A program made the position numbers and the translations under genes. From DATHZQ01 sp963823505 (GTDB taxonomy: Bacteria > Actinomycetota > Acidimicrobiia > Spongiisociales > UBA5794), in NCBI GenBank assembly GCA_963823505.1, contig CAWGLY010000005.1, positions 124,001 to 188,000 of the forward strand: a DNA stretch of 64,000 nt, written 5' to 3'. Shown here piece after piece: positions 8,631 to 17,232 of the stretch (its first letter is position 1; every line of letters begins with the position of its first letter). Below the pieces are notes generated by a model, which saw nothing but the letters and a program-made list of their open reading frames with translations, did no database searches and was not told where the DNA came from.

Positions 8631-8983
8631 GCGGCGAGCATCCGAAGTGCCGCCACCACCATGACCACGCTGAACGCCAGGCTCAACCAGCGATCGGGCA
8701 CCCGACTGAGGTTGCGGGCGCCCAGCCACGCTCCGACGGCAGAGCCCGAGAGGAGGTAGGCGGCCGCTCGCCAGTCCACCTCGCCTTCCCCGGAGAACAC
8801 CACCAAGGCGGCAGCGGAGGATGCGAGGATCGTAGCCGTGGAGGTTCCCGATGCGCGATGCTGGGAGAACCCGAGGAACAGGACGAGGGCAGGCACCACG
8901 ATCACACCGCCGCCGATGCCGAACAGCCCGCTCGCAAAACCTGCCACCAGTCCGATCGGGATTGCAGTCAGCAGACGCGGCAC
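8627..8983 (-). CDS. Half-size TauE/SafE (TSUP) permease, first of a pair
   Basis: The 118-residue product is a single TSUP repeat with about four membrane segments; the signature is GLFGIGGGVIVVPALVLFLG followed by ASGTSTATI. It starts at GTG 8983 and ends in the ATGA overlap with the second half gene. The two halves are clearly related to each other, so the pair represents the two internal repeats of a normal TSUP protein encoded separately. They are in different frames, and each has its own start, so this is not a simple frameshifted gene. Confidence 0.82.
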   Translation of the reverse strand: MPRLLTAIPIGLVAGFASGLFGIGGGVIVVPALVLFLGFSQHRASGTSTATILASSAAALVVFSGEGEVDWRAAAYLLSGSAVGAWLGARNLSRVPDRWLSLAFSVVMVVAALRMLAA

Positions 8984-9043
8984 GGGCGAGAGTTTAGAGA
9001 TGCGATCTGTGCCGAAAACGCAACCCTTCTACCCTGCCGCGCT

Positions 9044-9709
9044 ATGAAATCGCGCTTGGCATTCCTCCTGGTTGGCGCACTCGCTGCGTCCTCGTGCACC
9101 GGGCAGAGCGGAGAAGGAGCTCCCGAGGCCGCCGCCACTCCCCAGATGGTCGTGGCCGACTGGGTCGCCGCCCTCGAGGCGGTGGATGTCGGCGTGCTTG
9201 CCGACACCACGATGCCGGCCAACCTGGCACTCATCGCAGGGGCAGAAAACGCATTCACCATCGACCAGTTGGCATCGATCGCAGATCTGGGGTTGCCGCA
9301 GGCCACGGCTCGCTCGTACTGGATGAGCTTCCGCGACAGCGTAGGGGGCTTCCTCGGCAGCGACGTGTCCTCCGTCACCGTCACCGCAGCCGACCCCTTC
9401 ACCGTAGGGACCCGGTCGTATTCCGCGGTCACCATCTCCAGCGGGGACACCTCGACCGAAGTATTGACTCGGCTCGACCCCGATGGATGGAAGGTCGATC
9501 TCGTCGCAACCGTCGGACCCGCGCTTGCTGTGCAAATACGGCGGCTCGTTGCGACGCTGGTGGACGAGGCTGGGGATGCGACGGCGTACACCTATGCGCG
9601 CGAAGCGGTGGATTCGTTGAGCGCCGCCTTGGCGAGAGCTCCGGGCGACCGTGCGCTCGAGCTGGAACTCGAAGCCATCGAGGATCTTCCCATCGACCTG
9701 TCACGGTGA
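9044..9709 (+). CDS. Lipoprotein of unknown function
   Basis: The 221-residue protein opens with MKSRLAFLLVGALAASSC, a lipoprotein signal whose cysteine is residue 18, so the mature protein is expected on the outer face of the membrane. The rest is soluble, alternating helical and strand-like, with no cysteine-based or catalytic motif that I recognise. ATG 9044 gives the signal directly. It is divergent from the TSUP pair by 60 bp. It reads like an actinobacterial lipoprotein with a ligand-binding or SnoaL/NTF2-like fold, but that is only a guess. Confidence 0.75.
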   Translation: MKSRLAFLLVGALAASSCTGQSGEGAPEAAATPQMVVADWVAALEAVDVGVLADTTMPANLALIAGAENAFTIDQLASIADLGLPQATARSYWMSFRDSVGGFLGSDVSSVTVTAADPFTVGTRSYSAVTISSGDTSTEVLTRLDPDGWKVDLVATVGPALAVQIRRLVATLVDEAGDATAYTYAREAVDSLSAALARAPGDRALELELEAIEDLPIDLSR

Positions 9710-9793
9710 GGCGACACCCAGAAATGCAACTCCCGTGAGGTCGGGCGCGCCATACTCGGTGGACCAAGGGGCTTTTTAGCAAGGAGACATCCG

Positions 9794-10498
9794 ATGACGG
9801 AACAGATCCGCAAGTTGCTCGCCGAGCTGCTCGGCTCGTTCTTCCTGGTCTTCATCGGCGGGCTGGCGATCTTGGCGTCCGGCGCAATCCGCACGGCGGA
9901 TGTTGCACCAAAGGATGCAGCGGATCTGGTGGTGATCGCCTTCGGCTTCGGCCTTGCGCTGCTCGGTGGACTCTATGCATTTGGCGAGGTGTCGGGTGGC
10001 CATTTCAACCCTGCAGTGAGCCTCGGGGCAATGCTGGACGGCCGCATCGATGTGTCGACGTTCGTGCAATACGTGGTCGCCCAGATCGCGGGATCCGTAC
10101 TGGCGGCTCTCGCGGTGCTGTGGGCGTCCAGCCAGGAAGCCGTCGCAAGCACCGCGACCATTCCGGCACCCGGCGTCGGTGCCGGCAGCGTGTTCCTTCT
10201 CGAGGTCCTGCTGACGGCGATCTTCGTTGCGGTGATCCTCAAGGTCACGCAGAGCGATACCATGGGGCCCTCTGCGTTCTTGGGGATTCCGTTGACGCTG
10301 GTGGCCGTGCACCTCGCCAGTGCCCCGCTCACAGGCACGTCGGTCAACCCCGCCAGGTCGCTTGGGCCGGCCATCGTCGGTAACGAGTACAGCGACATCT
10401 GGGTCTATCTGATTGCTCCCTTTGTCGGCGCCGCCTTGGGATGGGTCTTCCATCAGCTGGTGACCGGCAAGATGGGCATCGACGCCAAAGCAACGTGA
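9794..10498 (+). CDS. Aquaporin / MIP-family channel
   Basis: This 234-residue channel passes water or small neutral solutes across the membrane. Both pore boxes are intact: GGHFNPAVSLG near residue 73 and GTSVNPARSLGP near residue 185. Six membrane segments and two half-helices fit the length. The Arg after the second NPA is retained, which is standard for the selectivity filter. An AAGGAG ribosome site lies just before ATG 9794. The residues around the second NPA look more aquaporin- than glycerol-facilitator-like, but selectivity is inferred. A strong hairpin follows at 10523. Confidence 0.93.
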   Translation: MTEQIRKLLAELLGSFFLVFIGGLAILASGAIRTADVAPKDAADLVVIAFGFGLALLGGLYAFGEVSGGHFNPAVSLGAMLDGRIDVSTFVQYVVAQIAGSVLAALAVLWASSQEAVASTATIPAPGVGAGSVFLLEVLLTAIFVAVILKVTQSDTMGPSAFLGIPLTLVAVHLASAPLTGTSVNPARSLGPAIVGNEYSDIWVYLIAPFVGAALGWVFHQLVTGKMGIDAKAT

Positions 10499-10522
10499 CC
10501 CTGCGTCCAGAGGACGATGAAG

Positions 10523-10549
10523 GACGGGGCCCCGGTGTGGGGCCCCGTC
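10523..10549. terminator. Bidirectional hairpin between aquaporin gene and RNase P RNA
   Basis: GACGGGGCCCC (10523-10533) and GGGGCCCCGTC (10539-10549) make a perfect 11-bp, very GC-rich stem with a 5-nt loop. It lies 25 bp after the aquaporin stop and 3 bp after the predicted 3' end of RNase P RNA on the other strand. It can therefore end both transcripts. Confidence 0.82.
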
Positions 10550-10552
10550 GGT

Positions 10553-10892
10553 TGCGAGTCCGGGTGTAAGCCGGATTCTGTTCCCGCTCCGGGAGCGGGC
10601 GACGACCATCTATCTATGCGGCCCACCTGGGACGTGACGAGCGGGCCGCTCTGTCCCTGTTTGGCCTTGCTCCGGGTGGGGTTTACCAAGCCATCCGGGT
10701 CTCCCCGGATGCTGGTGGTCTCTTACACCACCGTTTCACCCTTGCCTGTGGCTGCGAACAGCTCATCGGCGGTCTGCTCTCTGCTGCACTTTCCGTCGGG
10801 TCGCCCCGCCTGGCCGTTAGCCAGCACCCTTGCCCTGTGGAGTCCGGACTTTCCTCGACGCCGAGACGCCGCGGTCGTCCCCCGGGCTCGCA
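10553..10892 (-). ncRNA. rnpB: RNase P RNA (type A)
   Basis: The catalytic RNA subunit of RNase P matures tRNA 5' ends. On the minus strand the conserved 5' core GAGGAAAGTCCGGACTCC is followed by GGCAAGGGTGCTGG, CGGAAAGTGCAGCAGAGAG, AAGGGTGAAACGGTGG and the 3' core ACAGAATCCGGCTTAC. The ends were set by the P1 helix: TGCGAGCCCGGG at the 5' side pairs with CCCGGACTCGCA at the 3' side apart from one C-A mismatch. The resulting length is about 340 nt, normal for type A. A hairpin lies immediately past the 3' end. Confidence 0.96.
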
Positions 10893-10929
10893 CGTTGAAC
10901 GGTAGCGGAGCTGCGACTTGAGGGCTTCG

Positions 10930-11010
10930 CCCCGCTACGGTCGCCTGACCGAGTAAGTTGCACAGGGGACATCCGGAGAAGTCCGTCAGCGGGCAGGGTC
11001 CGTAGCGGGG
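10930..11010. repeat. 11-bp inverted repeat upstream of a secreted-protein gene
   Basis: CCCCGCTACGG at 10930-10940 and its exact reverse complement CCGTAGCGGGG at 11000-11010 flank a 59-nt spacer. The region lies between rnpB and the GTG of the next gene, so a transcript starting upstream could fold over it. No known element fits. Confidence 0.4.
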
Positions 11011-11030
11011 AACAAGAGAGGGAGGCGGCT

Positions 11031-12260
11031 GTGGGCATCCGTATTCGTACTCGACGACGTTTGACTGCACTCTTTGCGAGTGCGCTAGCCATGACCATGA
11101 TTGTTGGGACGGCGAGCCTGGCTGCGGGCCAGGACCCACCACCGCCGGTGGCGAGCGATGAAGGGCTGCTCGTCCTCGAGCTGGGGAGCGTCGACCGATT
11201 TGCGCGTTACGACCCGGCAGGCTTGCTGCTGTCGACGCAAGACATCACCGTACAGGGCTGCAAGGTTTCGCTCGACACGGGCGGCGCCGTGCTGGTGTCA
11301 GTGAATCCGCTGCCCAGCAACGGCAGCGTTGGGTTGTTTGATGACGGGTTGGGCGTCAAGGTCAACGGCCCCGGAGGCGGCAACGGTCAGCCATGCGGCA
11401 GGGCAGACGGCCCTGATGAAGGGCTCGTGCTGGACCTCGCCGGCGATCTGGCTGGTACGACGATCTCCCGGGCCGAGCTCGACATCGAGGGCAAGTTCAA
11501 CGCCGACGTCGAAGCCCGCCTCTTCCTCGGTGGAGCGCCCGTCGGGGGCGTTTTCACCCTGTCGACCGGTGCTCGTTCGGACTCCGGGCCTGACTCGGCC
11601 GACGGGGACAACTACCGCTGGGAAATCGAACCCGGTGCCGGTCTTGTGTTCGATATGATCGAGCTCACCGTCAGCTCGGCGACACCGAGCGGTGCCTTCT
11701 CGCTCGAAGGTGGTGCCGACGGTACGGCCGCAGGTTCACTCGGTATCGCCGGCTCTGCGTTCCAGCTGGTCGAGACCTTCGACGGCATCATCGACTGCGG
11801 CGAACCGACATTTACCACCGGTGACGGGACGACCGCTCCGAAGGCCACTTTCGTCCGTGGTGACGACGATGACAAGAACGACGATCCGTGTTCCCAACTC
11901 ATTGGTTACAACCTGACGTCAACGGTGACGGCGACCGAGCAAACGGTCACATTCGAGTTCGAGACGGAAGAAGCACCGAGCTGGTTTGGGACGTTCGATT
12001 GGACGCCTGAGGCAGCGGTGATACCGGTACCGGCGACGCAAGTCGACGCCAATGATGACGGGTTGAGTGATGGTCCTCTCATCTGGTGCCTCGGCTTCAG
12101 CGGCGTGGATGTATCCACGGGCAACCCGCTCCCGGTGATGCCGGCGGGTGAGTCGTGGTGCCTGATCACGCAAGAATCGACGCTGCAAGCTGACGGCGAG
12201 ATGCAAGTGACCCAAACCATCTACGGCGAGTCGGATCCATCCTTCGGAAGGACCAACTGA
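11031..12260 (+). CDS. Secreted protein of unknown function
   Basis: The 409-residue product starts at GTG 11031 after a GGAGG-type ribosome site (11021-11025). It begins with an Arg-rich n-region, a hydrophobic core near residues 12-28 and ASLAAGQ, a Sec signal peptide. The mature part is acidic, Gly- and Asp-rich and probably all beta, with a DDDDKNDD patch near residue 285. Six or seven scattered cysteines could form disulfides. There is no C-terminal anchor or sorting motif. I do not recognise a family. It stands alone and converges on the large cyclase gene. Confidence 0.7.
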   Translation: MGIRIRTRRRLTALFASALAMTMIVGTASLAAGQDPPPPVASDEGLLVLELGSVDRFARYDPAGLLLSTQDITVQGCKVSLDTGGAVLVSVNPLPSNGSVGLFDDGLGVKVNGPGGGNGQPCGRADGPDEGLVLDLAGDLAGTTISRAELDIEGKFNADVEARLFLGGAPVGGVFTLSTGARSDSGPDSADGDNYRWEIEPGAGLVFDMIELTVSSATPSGAFSLEGGADGTAAGSLGIAGSAFQLVETFDGIIDCGEPTFTTGDGTTAPKATFVRGDDDDKNDDPCSQLIGYNLTSTVTATEQTVTFEFETEEAPSWFGTFDWTPEAAVIPVPATQVDANDDGLSDGPLIWCLGFSGVDVSTGNPLPVMPAGESWCLITQESTLQADGEMQVTQTIYGESDPSFGRTN

Positions 12261-12286
12261 GTCGGTGGCTCTCACCGCCGAGCCAA

Positions 12287-15200
12287 TCACCCAACGCCGA
12301 GAAGTAGGAGCGATGGATCTCGGACTCCGAGGCGCACCAGAAGTTGGTGCGCCTCGGCAGTGTGAGCCGCATTGACGGTGCTTGACACGCGTTCTTCGAG
12401 CGCTGCATGCATGAGCACCAGCAACGCCCACTCGTAGTCGAGACCTTGTGCGGTGGCGAGCGCAATACCACGTTGCACCTCGGCGCGTGCATCGTCCCAA
12501 CGATGGGATGCGACAAAGGCCTCAACGCGATATCGGGAGAGCGTCGGGCCGAGAACGATGAAATCTTCGCCTGCGTGATCCGCGATATCCCGCAGGGTGT
12601 CTTCGGCCAACGAGACTCGCTCCATGGCGAGCCAGCAACGAGCGAGGTCCATCTGCGCCTCGAGCGCCGTGGAGCCGAGACCGAGGTCGGTGAAATCTCG
12701 ATGAGTTCGTTTGAGGATCTGCTCGGCTTCCTCGAGCGAACCACGCAGTGTCAGCAGCCTTCCCAGCCTCATGTCGGCCGCCCCCTCGAGGTATCCTGAG
12801 GCGCGCTGCACGCGAGCAGCGTCGCGAAGGACGGGCTCCGCCTCGTCGAACCGCCCCTGATTGACGAGCACCTCTCCGATATTGGAGCCGATGAGGGCAG
12901 CTTGTACCACATTGCCCGCACGGCTGGCTGCACTTCGGCCTTGCTCGTATTGGGCGACGGCATCGTCCCAATCACCGGCGAAGTACGCATCCGCACCGAG
13001 CAGATTTGTTGCGACAGCGAGGTTCTCCGGTTCATCCAGGTCACGGAAGAGCGCGACGGCTCGTTGCCCGTAGGACGCGCCTCCGGGGAGTCCCAGCATC
13101 AGATGGGCCCAATGTACGACCATGCTGGCAGCGCCCTCTGCGTGGGGTTCGACTGCAACACTTGCCGCCTCGACGGCGCGCAGAGCAATGTCCAAGGCCT
13201 CGCGGGGCCGCTCCTGAGCCTGGCGGATCATACCTCGGTGCGCCGCCAGCCGAGCCCGAATCTTCGCTGCTGCCGGCGTGGAGAGGTTCTCCAACATGCG
13301 GTAGCCGGCGGTGATCTCGCGAAGCGCCTGCCGGTATGCTCCCGCACGTTCGCGACTCACCGCGCGCTTGAACTGAACACCTGCGCGGGCAACCGGGTCA
13401 CCTTTCAACAGCTGTGATGCCCTTCGGTACGCCGCCAACGCATCGTTGAACAGGCCGACCGGCTCCAGCACGTCCCCGAGATCGACCCAGATCGCCGCGC
13501 GGTCCTCGGCAGCGACGTTGCCAAGACGTCGTGCGGCTTCGAGTGCTCGTTCGTAATTTGTCGCCGCTTCCACGTTGGCGTACGTCGCTTTTGCCCGATC
13601 ACCGGCCATGCGGGAGAACTTCCATGCGCGCTGGTGATCGGCACCGAGGGAGTAGTGCGTGGCGAGCAGGTCGGCGACATCTTCGACGTGTCCCGAGGCC
13701 CCGCGCTCGATTGCGGCGGCGGCGCGCAGGTGGAGCTCGCGGCGCCGCCGGAAGGACAGTCCATCGTAAGCCACGTCCCGCACGATCGCATGGCGAAAGA
13801 CCAAGCGTTCCCGACCCTCTGAATCGAGAAACCCTGCGAGCTCGCGCCGGGTCGCCGCGTCGAGGGTCGCGTGGTCATCGCCGAGGAGGTCGCGCAGCGC
13901 CGGGACCCTGAAGCTTTGACCGAGGACGCTGGCGTAGCGAAGGATGCGGCGGGCGAGGGGAGGCAGCGCATCGATGCGCGCTCCGACGACGGCGCCGAGG
14001 GAATCGGGAAGTGCTTCGACGCCGCCGGTCTCGCGCACGACGCGCATCGTCTCTTCGAGGAAGAGCGGGTTGCCACCGGCGCGGGTCACAATGGCGTCGA
14101 CCTCGTGGGGACGGAGTGGTGCTGCGGACGTGAATGCGATCACCAGTTGCTCGGCCTCGGTTTCCGTGAGTGGCTCCAAGTCGATGACCGTGCCAATCCC
14201 GGGCGTGAAGCCATCGTCGCTGGGCCGGCGGCTCACCAACATTCGCCATGAGTGGTCCTCGGTTGTGGCAGCCAGCCGCTCCAGGAGGTGGGCGGATGCT
14301 TCGTCCATCCAATGAGCGTCATCAACGACGAACACAGTTGAGGCTTCGATCAGCCTGCCGAGTATGCGCAGGACGGTATCGGCGAGGCGGTCGCGGCGAA
14401 AGCGCGGCTCGATGCCGTCGACGTCGGGTGTGCTCTCTACCTCGATGTGCATGACATCTCCGAGGAGCGGGATCAAGGGGATCACGGACGGGTCTGTCAG
14501 CTCTACCTGCAAACGGAGCGCCTCCGCCATCGCGGGTTGGGAGTCGCGTTCGATACCGAGGACGGAGCGGAGTGGATCTCGAAGCGAGCGATAGGGGTTG
14601 CCCGTTCCGTACGGCTCAGCACGGAGCTCCACCACTCGCGCCTCAGGGTGCGTCAACAACACTTCGTCAATCAGTCTGCTCTTCCCGACACCAGTTTCCC
14701 CCACGATCGCGACGACATTGTCGGCCGGACCTCCCTTCGAACCCAGTGCGGCGTTGAGGTACGCCAGCTCTGCAACTCTGCCGACGAATGGTGTGTCGGA
14801 GCGAGCCGCCTCGCTGCGGAAGCCCGCCTCGTTTCCAACGGAGTAGGCGATCAGCGGATCGGCTTTTCCTTTGAGCGTCAAGGGCTCGAGCTGCTCGGTT
14901 TCGAAGAGGCTGCGCGACCGTTCGAGAGCGTTGGGTGTTGAGTAGATCCGCCCCGCCCAGGCAGCACCGCACAGCCGGGCGGCGGTATTGACCGTGTCGC
15001 CCATGACGGTGTAGGTAGACCGGTAATCGGTTCCGACCTCGCCGGCGAAGACGTGGCCTCTGTCGACACCGATGTGGAGGTCGAATGGCGCTTCAGCGTC
15101 GGCGATCCTCCGTACCGCTCGCAGCAGGTGCCCCTCGTCGTCCTCGCGTACGGTCGGTGCCCCCGCAACGAGGAGGACCTTGCCGCCATCCTCGTTGATG

Positions 15201-16090
15201 TCCGTGGCCAGGAACGTAACGCCCTCGGCGTCCGCCGCCGCCTGGATGACGGACATCAACGCGTGCAACCCGTCGGCGACGGACGCTGGACCTTCGTCTT
15301 CGAGTACCTGATCGAGACCGCAATACCGTACGAAACCGACGGTGGCGACTCGGTGCTCCGGCTCTGGTGCGGAGGCAGCGAGATAGGATCGCAGGGCTGT
15401 GGGCAACCATTGATCCATGCGTTCATCGCCGATGCCCGAGCGTCCGTCGAACGTGCCCGGTGCAACGACCGGCTTGCGCCAACGCAGCAGCCATCCTGCA
15501 CCCTTCGGTCCCGACACGGCGCCGCGGGGCAGCATGTCCCGCGTCGCCGAGCTGACGAGAATCTCACCGGCATCAGCCTCATGCTCCATCATCGTGGTCA
15601 TCGTGCCGGCCGGCCCGGTGACGATGAGCTCGCGATGGGTGTTACCGACGCAGAAGAGATGGATGCGTCCGGAGTGCACGCCAACAGACATGCGCAGCCG
15701 TATCTTGCCGACCGACGTAGGTTCGCTCGTGGCCAGCCGCAGAGCACTCCTCATCGCGACGGTCGCACTGGCCGCCCGTACCGCATGGTCGTCACCGGTG
15801 AACATCAGCAGCAAGGCATCTCCGCCAAACTTGAGCAGACTGCCGCCGAAGTCGTAGCCAGTTTTGAGCATCTCTCCGAAGACGCGGTTGAGGACGTCGG
15901 TCAGTTCTTCTGCGCCGATCCGACCGCGGCGGGCAAGACGCTCGGACAGAGCGGTGAACCCCGAGAGATCGAGCATGCACAACGTGCCGTCGACTTCCTG
16001 CCAGAGCCTGCCACCGGCCGCTTGGTCCCAATCCGCAGCGATACGGGGAACAAAGCGCTGTAGCGAACTCTGAGAGCGCGACGCAACCAC
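12287..16090 (-). CDS. Tandem class III cyclase - AAA/STAND ATPase - TPR protein (soluble adenylyl cyclase-like)
   Basis: This 1267-residue cytoplasmic protein has the order of mammalian soluble adenylyl cyclase. Cyclase domain 1 (about 35-200) keeps both metal aspartates, Asp41 in LDLSGF and Asp91 in FGGDALL. Cyclase domain 2 (about 245-400) lacks the first: GFVRYCG replaces the metal-Asp motif. The active site is therefore probably one C1/C2 interface. An ATPase domain (about 430-720) has GETGVGKS and Walker B VFVVDDAH. A long helical-repeat tail (about 800-1260) resembles tetratricopeptide repeats. Translation probably starts at GTG 16090, with a weak ribosome site. It likely makes cAMP under control of the ATPase/TPR part. 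Nucleotide specificity and signal are unknown. Confidence 0.88.
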   Translation of the reverse strand: MVASRSQSSLQRFVPRIAADWDQAAGGRLWQEVDGTLCMLDLSGFTALSERLARRGRIGAEELTDVLNRVFGEMLKTGYDFGGSLLKFGGDALLLMFTGDDHAVRAASATVAMRSALRLATSEPTSVGKIRLRMSVGVHSGRIHLFCVGNTHRELIVTGPAGTMTTMMEHEADAGEILVSSATRDMLPRGAVSGPKGAGWLLRWRKPVVAPGTFDGRSGIGDERMDQWLPTALRSYLAASAPEPEHRVATVGFVRYCGLDQVLEDEGPASVADGLHALMSVIQAAADAEGVTFLATDINEDGGKVLLVAGAPTVREDDEGHLLRAVRRIADAEAPFDLHIGVDRGHVFAGEVGTDYRSTYTVMGDTVNTAARLCGAAWAGRIYSTPNALERSRSLFETEQLEPLTLKGKADPLIAYSVGNEAGFRSEAARSDTPFVGRVAELAYLNAALGSKGGPADNVVAIVGETGVGKSRLIDEVLLTHPEARVVELRAEPYGTGNPYRSLRDPLRSVLGIERDSQPAMAEALRLQVELTDPSVIPLIPLLGDVMHIEVESTPDVDGIEPRFRRDRLADTVLRILGRLIEASTVFVVDDAHWMDEASAHLLERLAATTEDHSWRMLVSRRPSDDGFTPGIGTVIDLEPLTETEAEQLVIAFTSAAPLRPHEVDAIVTRAGGNPLFLEETMRVVRETGGVEALPDSLGAVVGARIDALPPLARRILRYASVLGQSFRVPALRDLLGDDHATLDAATRRELAGFLDSEGRERLVFRHAIVRDVAYDGLSFRRRRELHLRAAAAIERGASGHVEDVADLLATHYSLGADHQRAWKFSRMAGDRAKATYANVEAATNYERALEAARRLGNVAAEDRAAIWVDLGDVLEPVGLFNDALAAYRRASQLLKGDPVARAGVQFKRAVSRERAGAYRQALREITAGYRMLENLSTPAAAKIRARLAAHRGMIRQAQERPREALDIALRAVEAASVAVEPHAEGAASMVVHWAHLMLGLPGGASYGQRAVALFRDLDEPENLAVATNLLGADAYFAGDWDDAVAQYEQGRSAASRAGNVVQAALIGSNIGEVLVNQGRFDEAEPVLRDAARVQRASGYLEGAADMRLGRLLTLRGSLEEAEQILKRTHRDFTDLGLGSTALEAQMDLARCWLAMERVSLAEDTLRDIADHAGEDFIVLGPTLSRYRVEAFVASHRWDDARAEVQRGIALATAQGLDYEWALLVLMHAALEERVSSTVNAAHTAEAHQLLVRLGVRDPSLLLLGVG
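12327..12357. terminator. Perfect 13-bp hairpin inside the 3' coding end of the cyclase gene
   Basis: CCGAGGCGCACCA (12327-12339) and TGGTGCGCCTCGG (12345-12357) form a perfect 13-bp stem with a GAAGT loop. It lies 67 bp past the stop of the convergent secreted-protein gene and within the last 25 codons of the cyclase gene. It may act as a terminator for the plus-strand gene while also encoding protein on the minus strand. Confidence 0.5.
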
Positions 16091-16221
16091 CCGTTAGAAC
16101 ATCCTCGTGGAGGCGTCATCAATATCGAAGTCGTGTTCGCCTCTTTGCGACTGCATCGTTCTCCAAACGCCCAGAACGCGACGCTACCAGTGCAGCCGGG
16201 TCCAGCGGACGCTGGCGCGGG

Positions 16222-16614
16222 TCAGTTCCCGACGGCAGCAGCCACCCTTTCCAAGCGCGTCTTCACCTCTGCCGCGAGCGCCGGCACGTCCGGATGGTCG
16301 ACCAGAGTGAGCACTGCGGCCGGATCCATGAAGTCGACCGCGATGTGATCACCGTCCTTGCGGACGACCACGTTGCAGGGGAGGAGTGCGCCGATGGCCG
16401 GGTCGGCGGTGATGGCTTGGTTCGCCAGTGGGGGATTGCACGCTCCCAGGATCACGTAGGGCTCGCGATCGAGATCGAGTTTCTGCTTCATGGTGGCCTG
16501 GACGTCGATCGTCGTGAGGACGCCGAAGCCCTCGGCGGCGAGGGCCCCCGTCACGCGATCGATCACGAGCGCAAAGTCGTCGGCAACGGTTACGCCAAAG
16601 GTGTAGTCGGGCAC
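16222..16614 (-). CDS. DUF302 domain protein
   Basis: The 130-residue protein is a full-length DUF302 domain. It has the family's opening YTFGVTVADDFALVIDRV, the middle ILGACNPPLANQAI and the closing LLPCNVVVRKDGDHIAVDFMDP with its two conserved-type cysteines. Members are small, often near sulfur or copper genes, with no proven reaction. It lies 83 bp beyond the last sulfur-operon gene in the same direction, but a 16-bp hairpin stands between, so it may be read at a lower level or alone. Confidence 0.88.
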   Translation of the reverse strand: MPDYTFGVTVADDFALVIDRVTGALAAEGFGVLTTIDVQATMKQKLDLDREPYVILGACNPPLANQAITADPAIGALLPCNVVVRKDGDHIAVDFMDPAAVLTLVDHPDVPALAAEVKTRLERVAAAVGN

Positions 16615-16643
16615 GGGTGGTCTCCAGTCGTTGTGGGGAAGGC

Positions 16644-16677
16644 GGTATCAGGCACTGAGTTCTCAGTGCCTGATACC
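16644..16677. terminator. 16-bp perfect hairpin closing the sulfur operon
   Basis: GGTATCAGGCACTGAG (16644-16659) and CTCAGTGCCTGATACC (16662-16677) form a perfect 16-bp stem, closing to a 2-nt (effectively 4-nt) loop. It starts 21 bp after the stop of the DsrE-like gene on the minus strand and lies just upstream of the DUF302 gene. No U-run follows, so it may also stabilise the upstream mRNA 3' end. Confidence 0.8.
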
Positions 16678-16697
16678 CGAGACGGCAGGGCCGTGCC

Positions 16698-17231
16698 TCA
16701 GACGAAGATCACCTGGGAGCCGTTGGACAGCTCGATGAACTCGTTGACGTTGATGATGTCCTCGACTCCGTCATACATGTCGTCCTTGGTGAGGCCCATC
16801 ATGTCGACCGACATCTTGCAGGCCCACAGCCGGGCGCCCATGTCGTGGAGCATCTCGATGAACTCGGGTACTTCGGGTACGTCGAGATCGGCGATCTGCT
16901 TCTTCAGCATCTTGGTGGCGAACCCGGTCATGCCGGGAAACCCGCCGAGACCCTGCGGGAGGTGCTTCGTCGAGCCGGGCATGTGCATCGCCGTGTTGCC
17001 CAGCATCGAGAACTGCAACTTGTCCCACGTGCCCTTGTTGATCATGTCCATCCCCCAGAAGGTGAAGAAGATGTCAACCTCGACGCCTTCGGTGAGGGCC
17101 CCGTTGGCCATGATGAGGGCCGGGTAGGCCATGTCGAGGTTGCCCTTCGAGCAGATGAAGCAGATCTTGCGATCCTCGGCGTCATCGCCAAAGTCGGGGA
17201 CGATGGCAGGAGCTTCCTGCGTGCTTGTCAT
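16698..17231 (-). CDS. DsrE/DsrF-like sulfur-carrier family protein (DrsE_2 type)
   Basis: The 177-residue protein belongs to the peroxiredoxin-like DsrE/F superfamily of sulfurtransfer proteins. It has CFICSKGNLDMAYPALIMANGAL near residue 20 and the typical LWACKMSVDMMGL near residue 140, whose cysteine would carry persulfide. ATG 17231 is preceded by an AAGGA ribosome site; an upstream ATG at 17267 falls inside the previous gene. It begins 1 nt after the TusE-like stop, so it is in the same operon. I infer a role passing sulfane sulfur made by the sulfide:quinone oxidoreductase. Confidence 0.9.
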   Translation of the reverse strand: MTSTQEAPAIVPDFGDDAEDRKICFICSKGNLDMAYPALIMANGALTEGVEVDIFFTFWGMDMINKGTWDKLQFSMLGNTAMHMPGSTKHLPQGLGGFPGMTGFATKMLKKQIADLDVPEVPEFIEMLHDMGARLWACKMSVDMMGLTKDDMYDGVEDIINVNEFIELSNGSQVIFV

Positions 17232-17232
17232 C

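Noticed and set aside
8262..8983. TSUP pair as one gene broken by an in-frame stop
   Set aside because: The halves are in different frames with an ATGA overlap and each has a full repeat and its own start, so no readthrough would fuse them.
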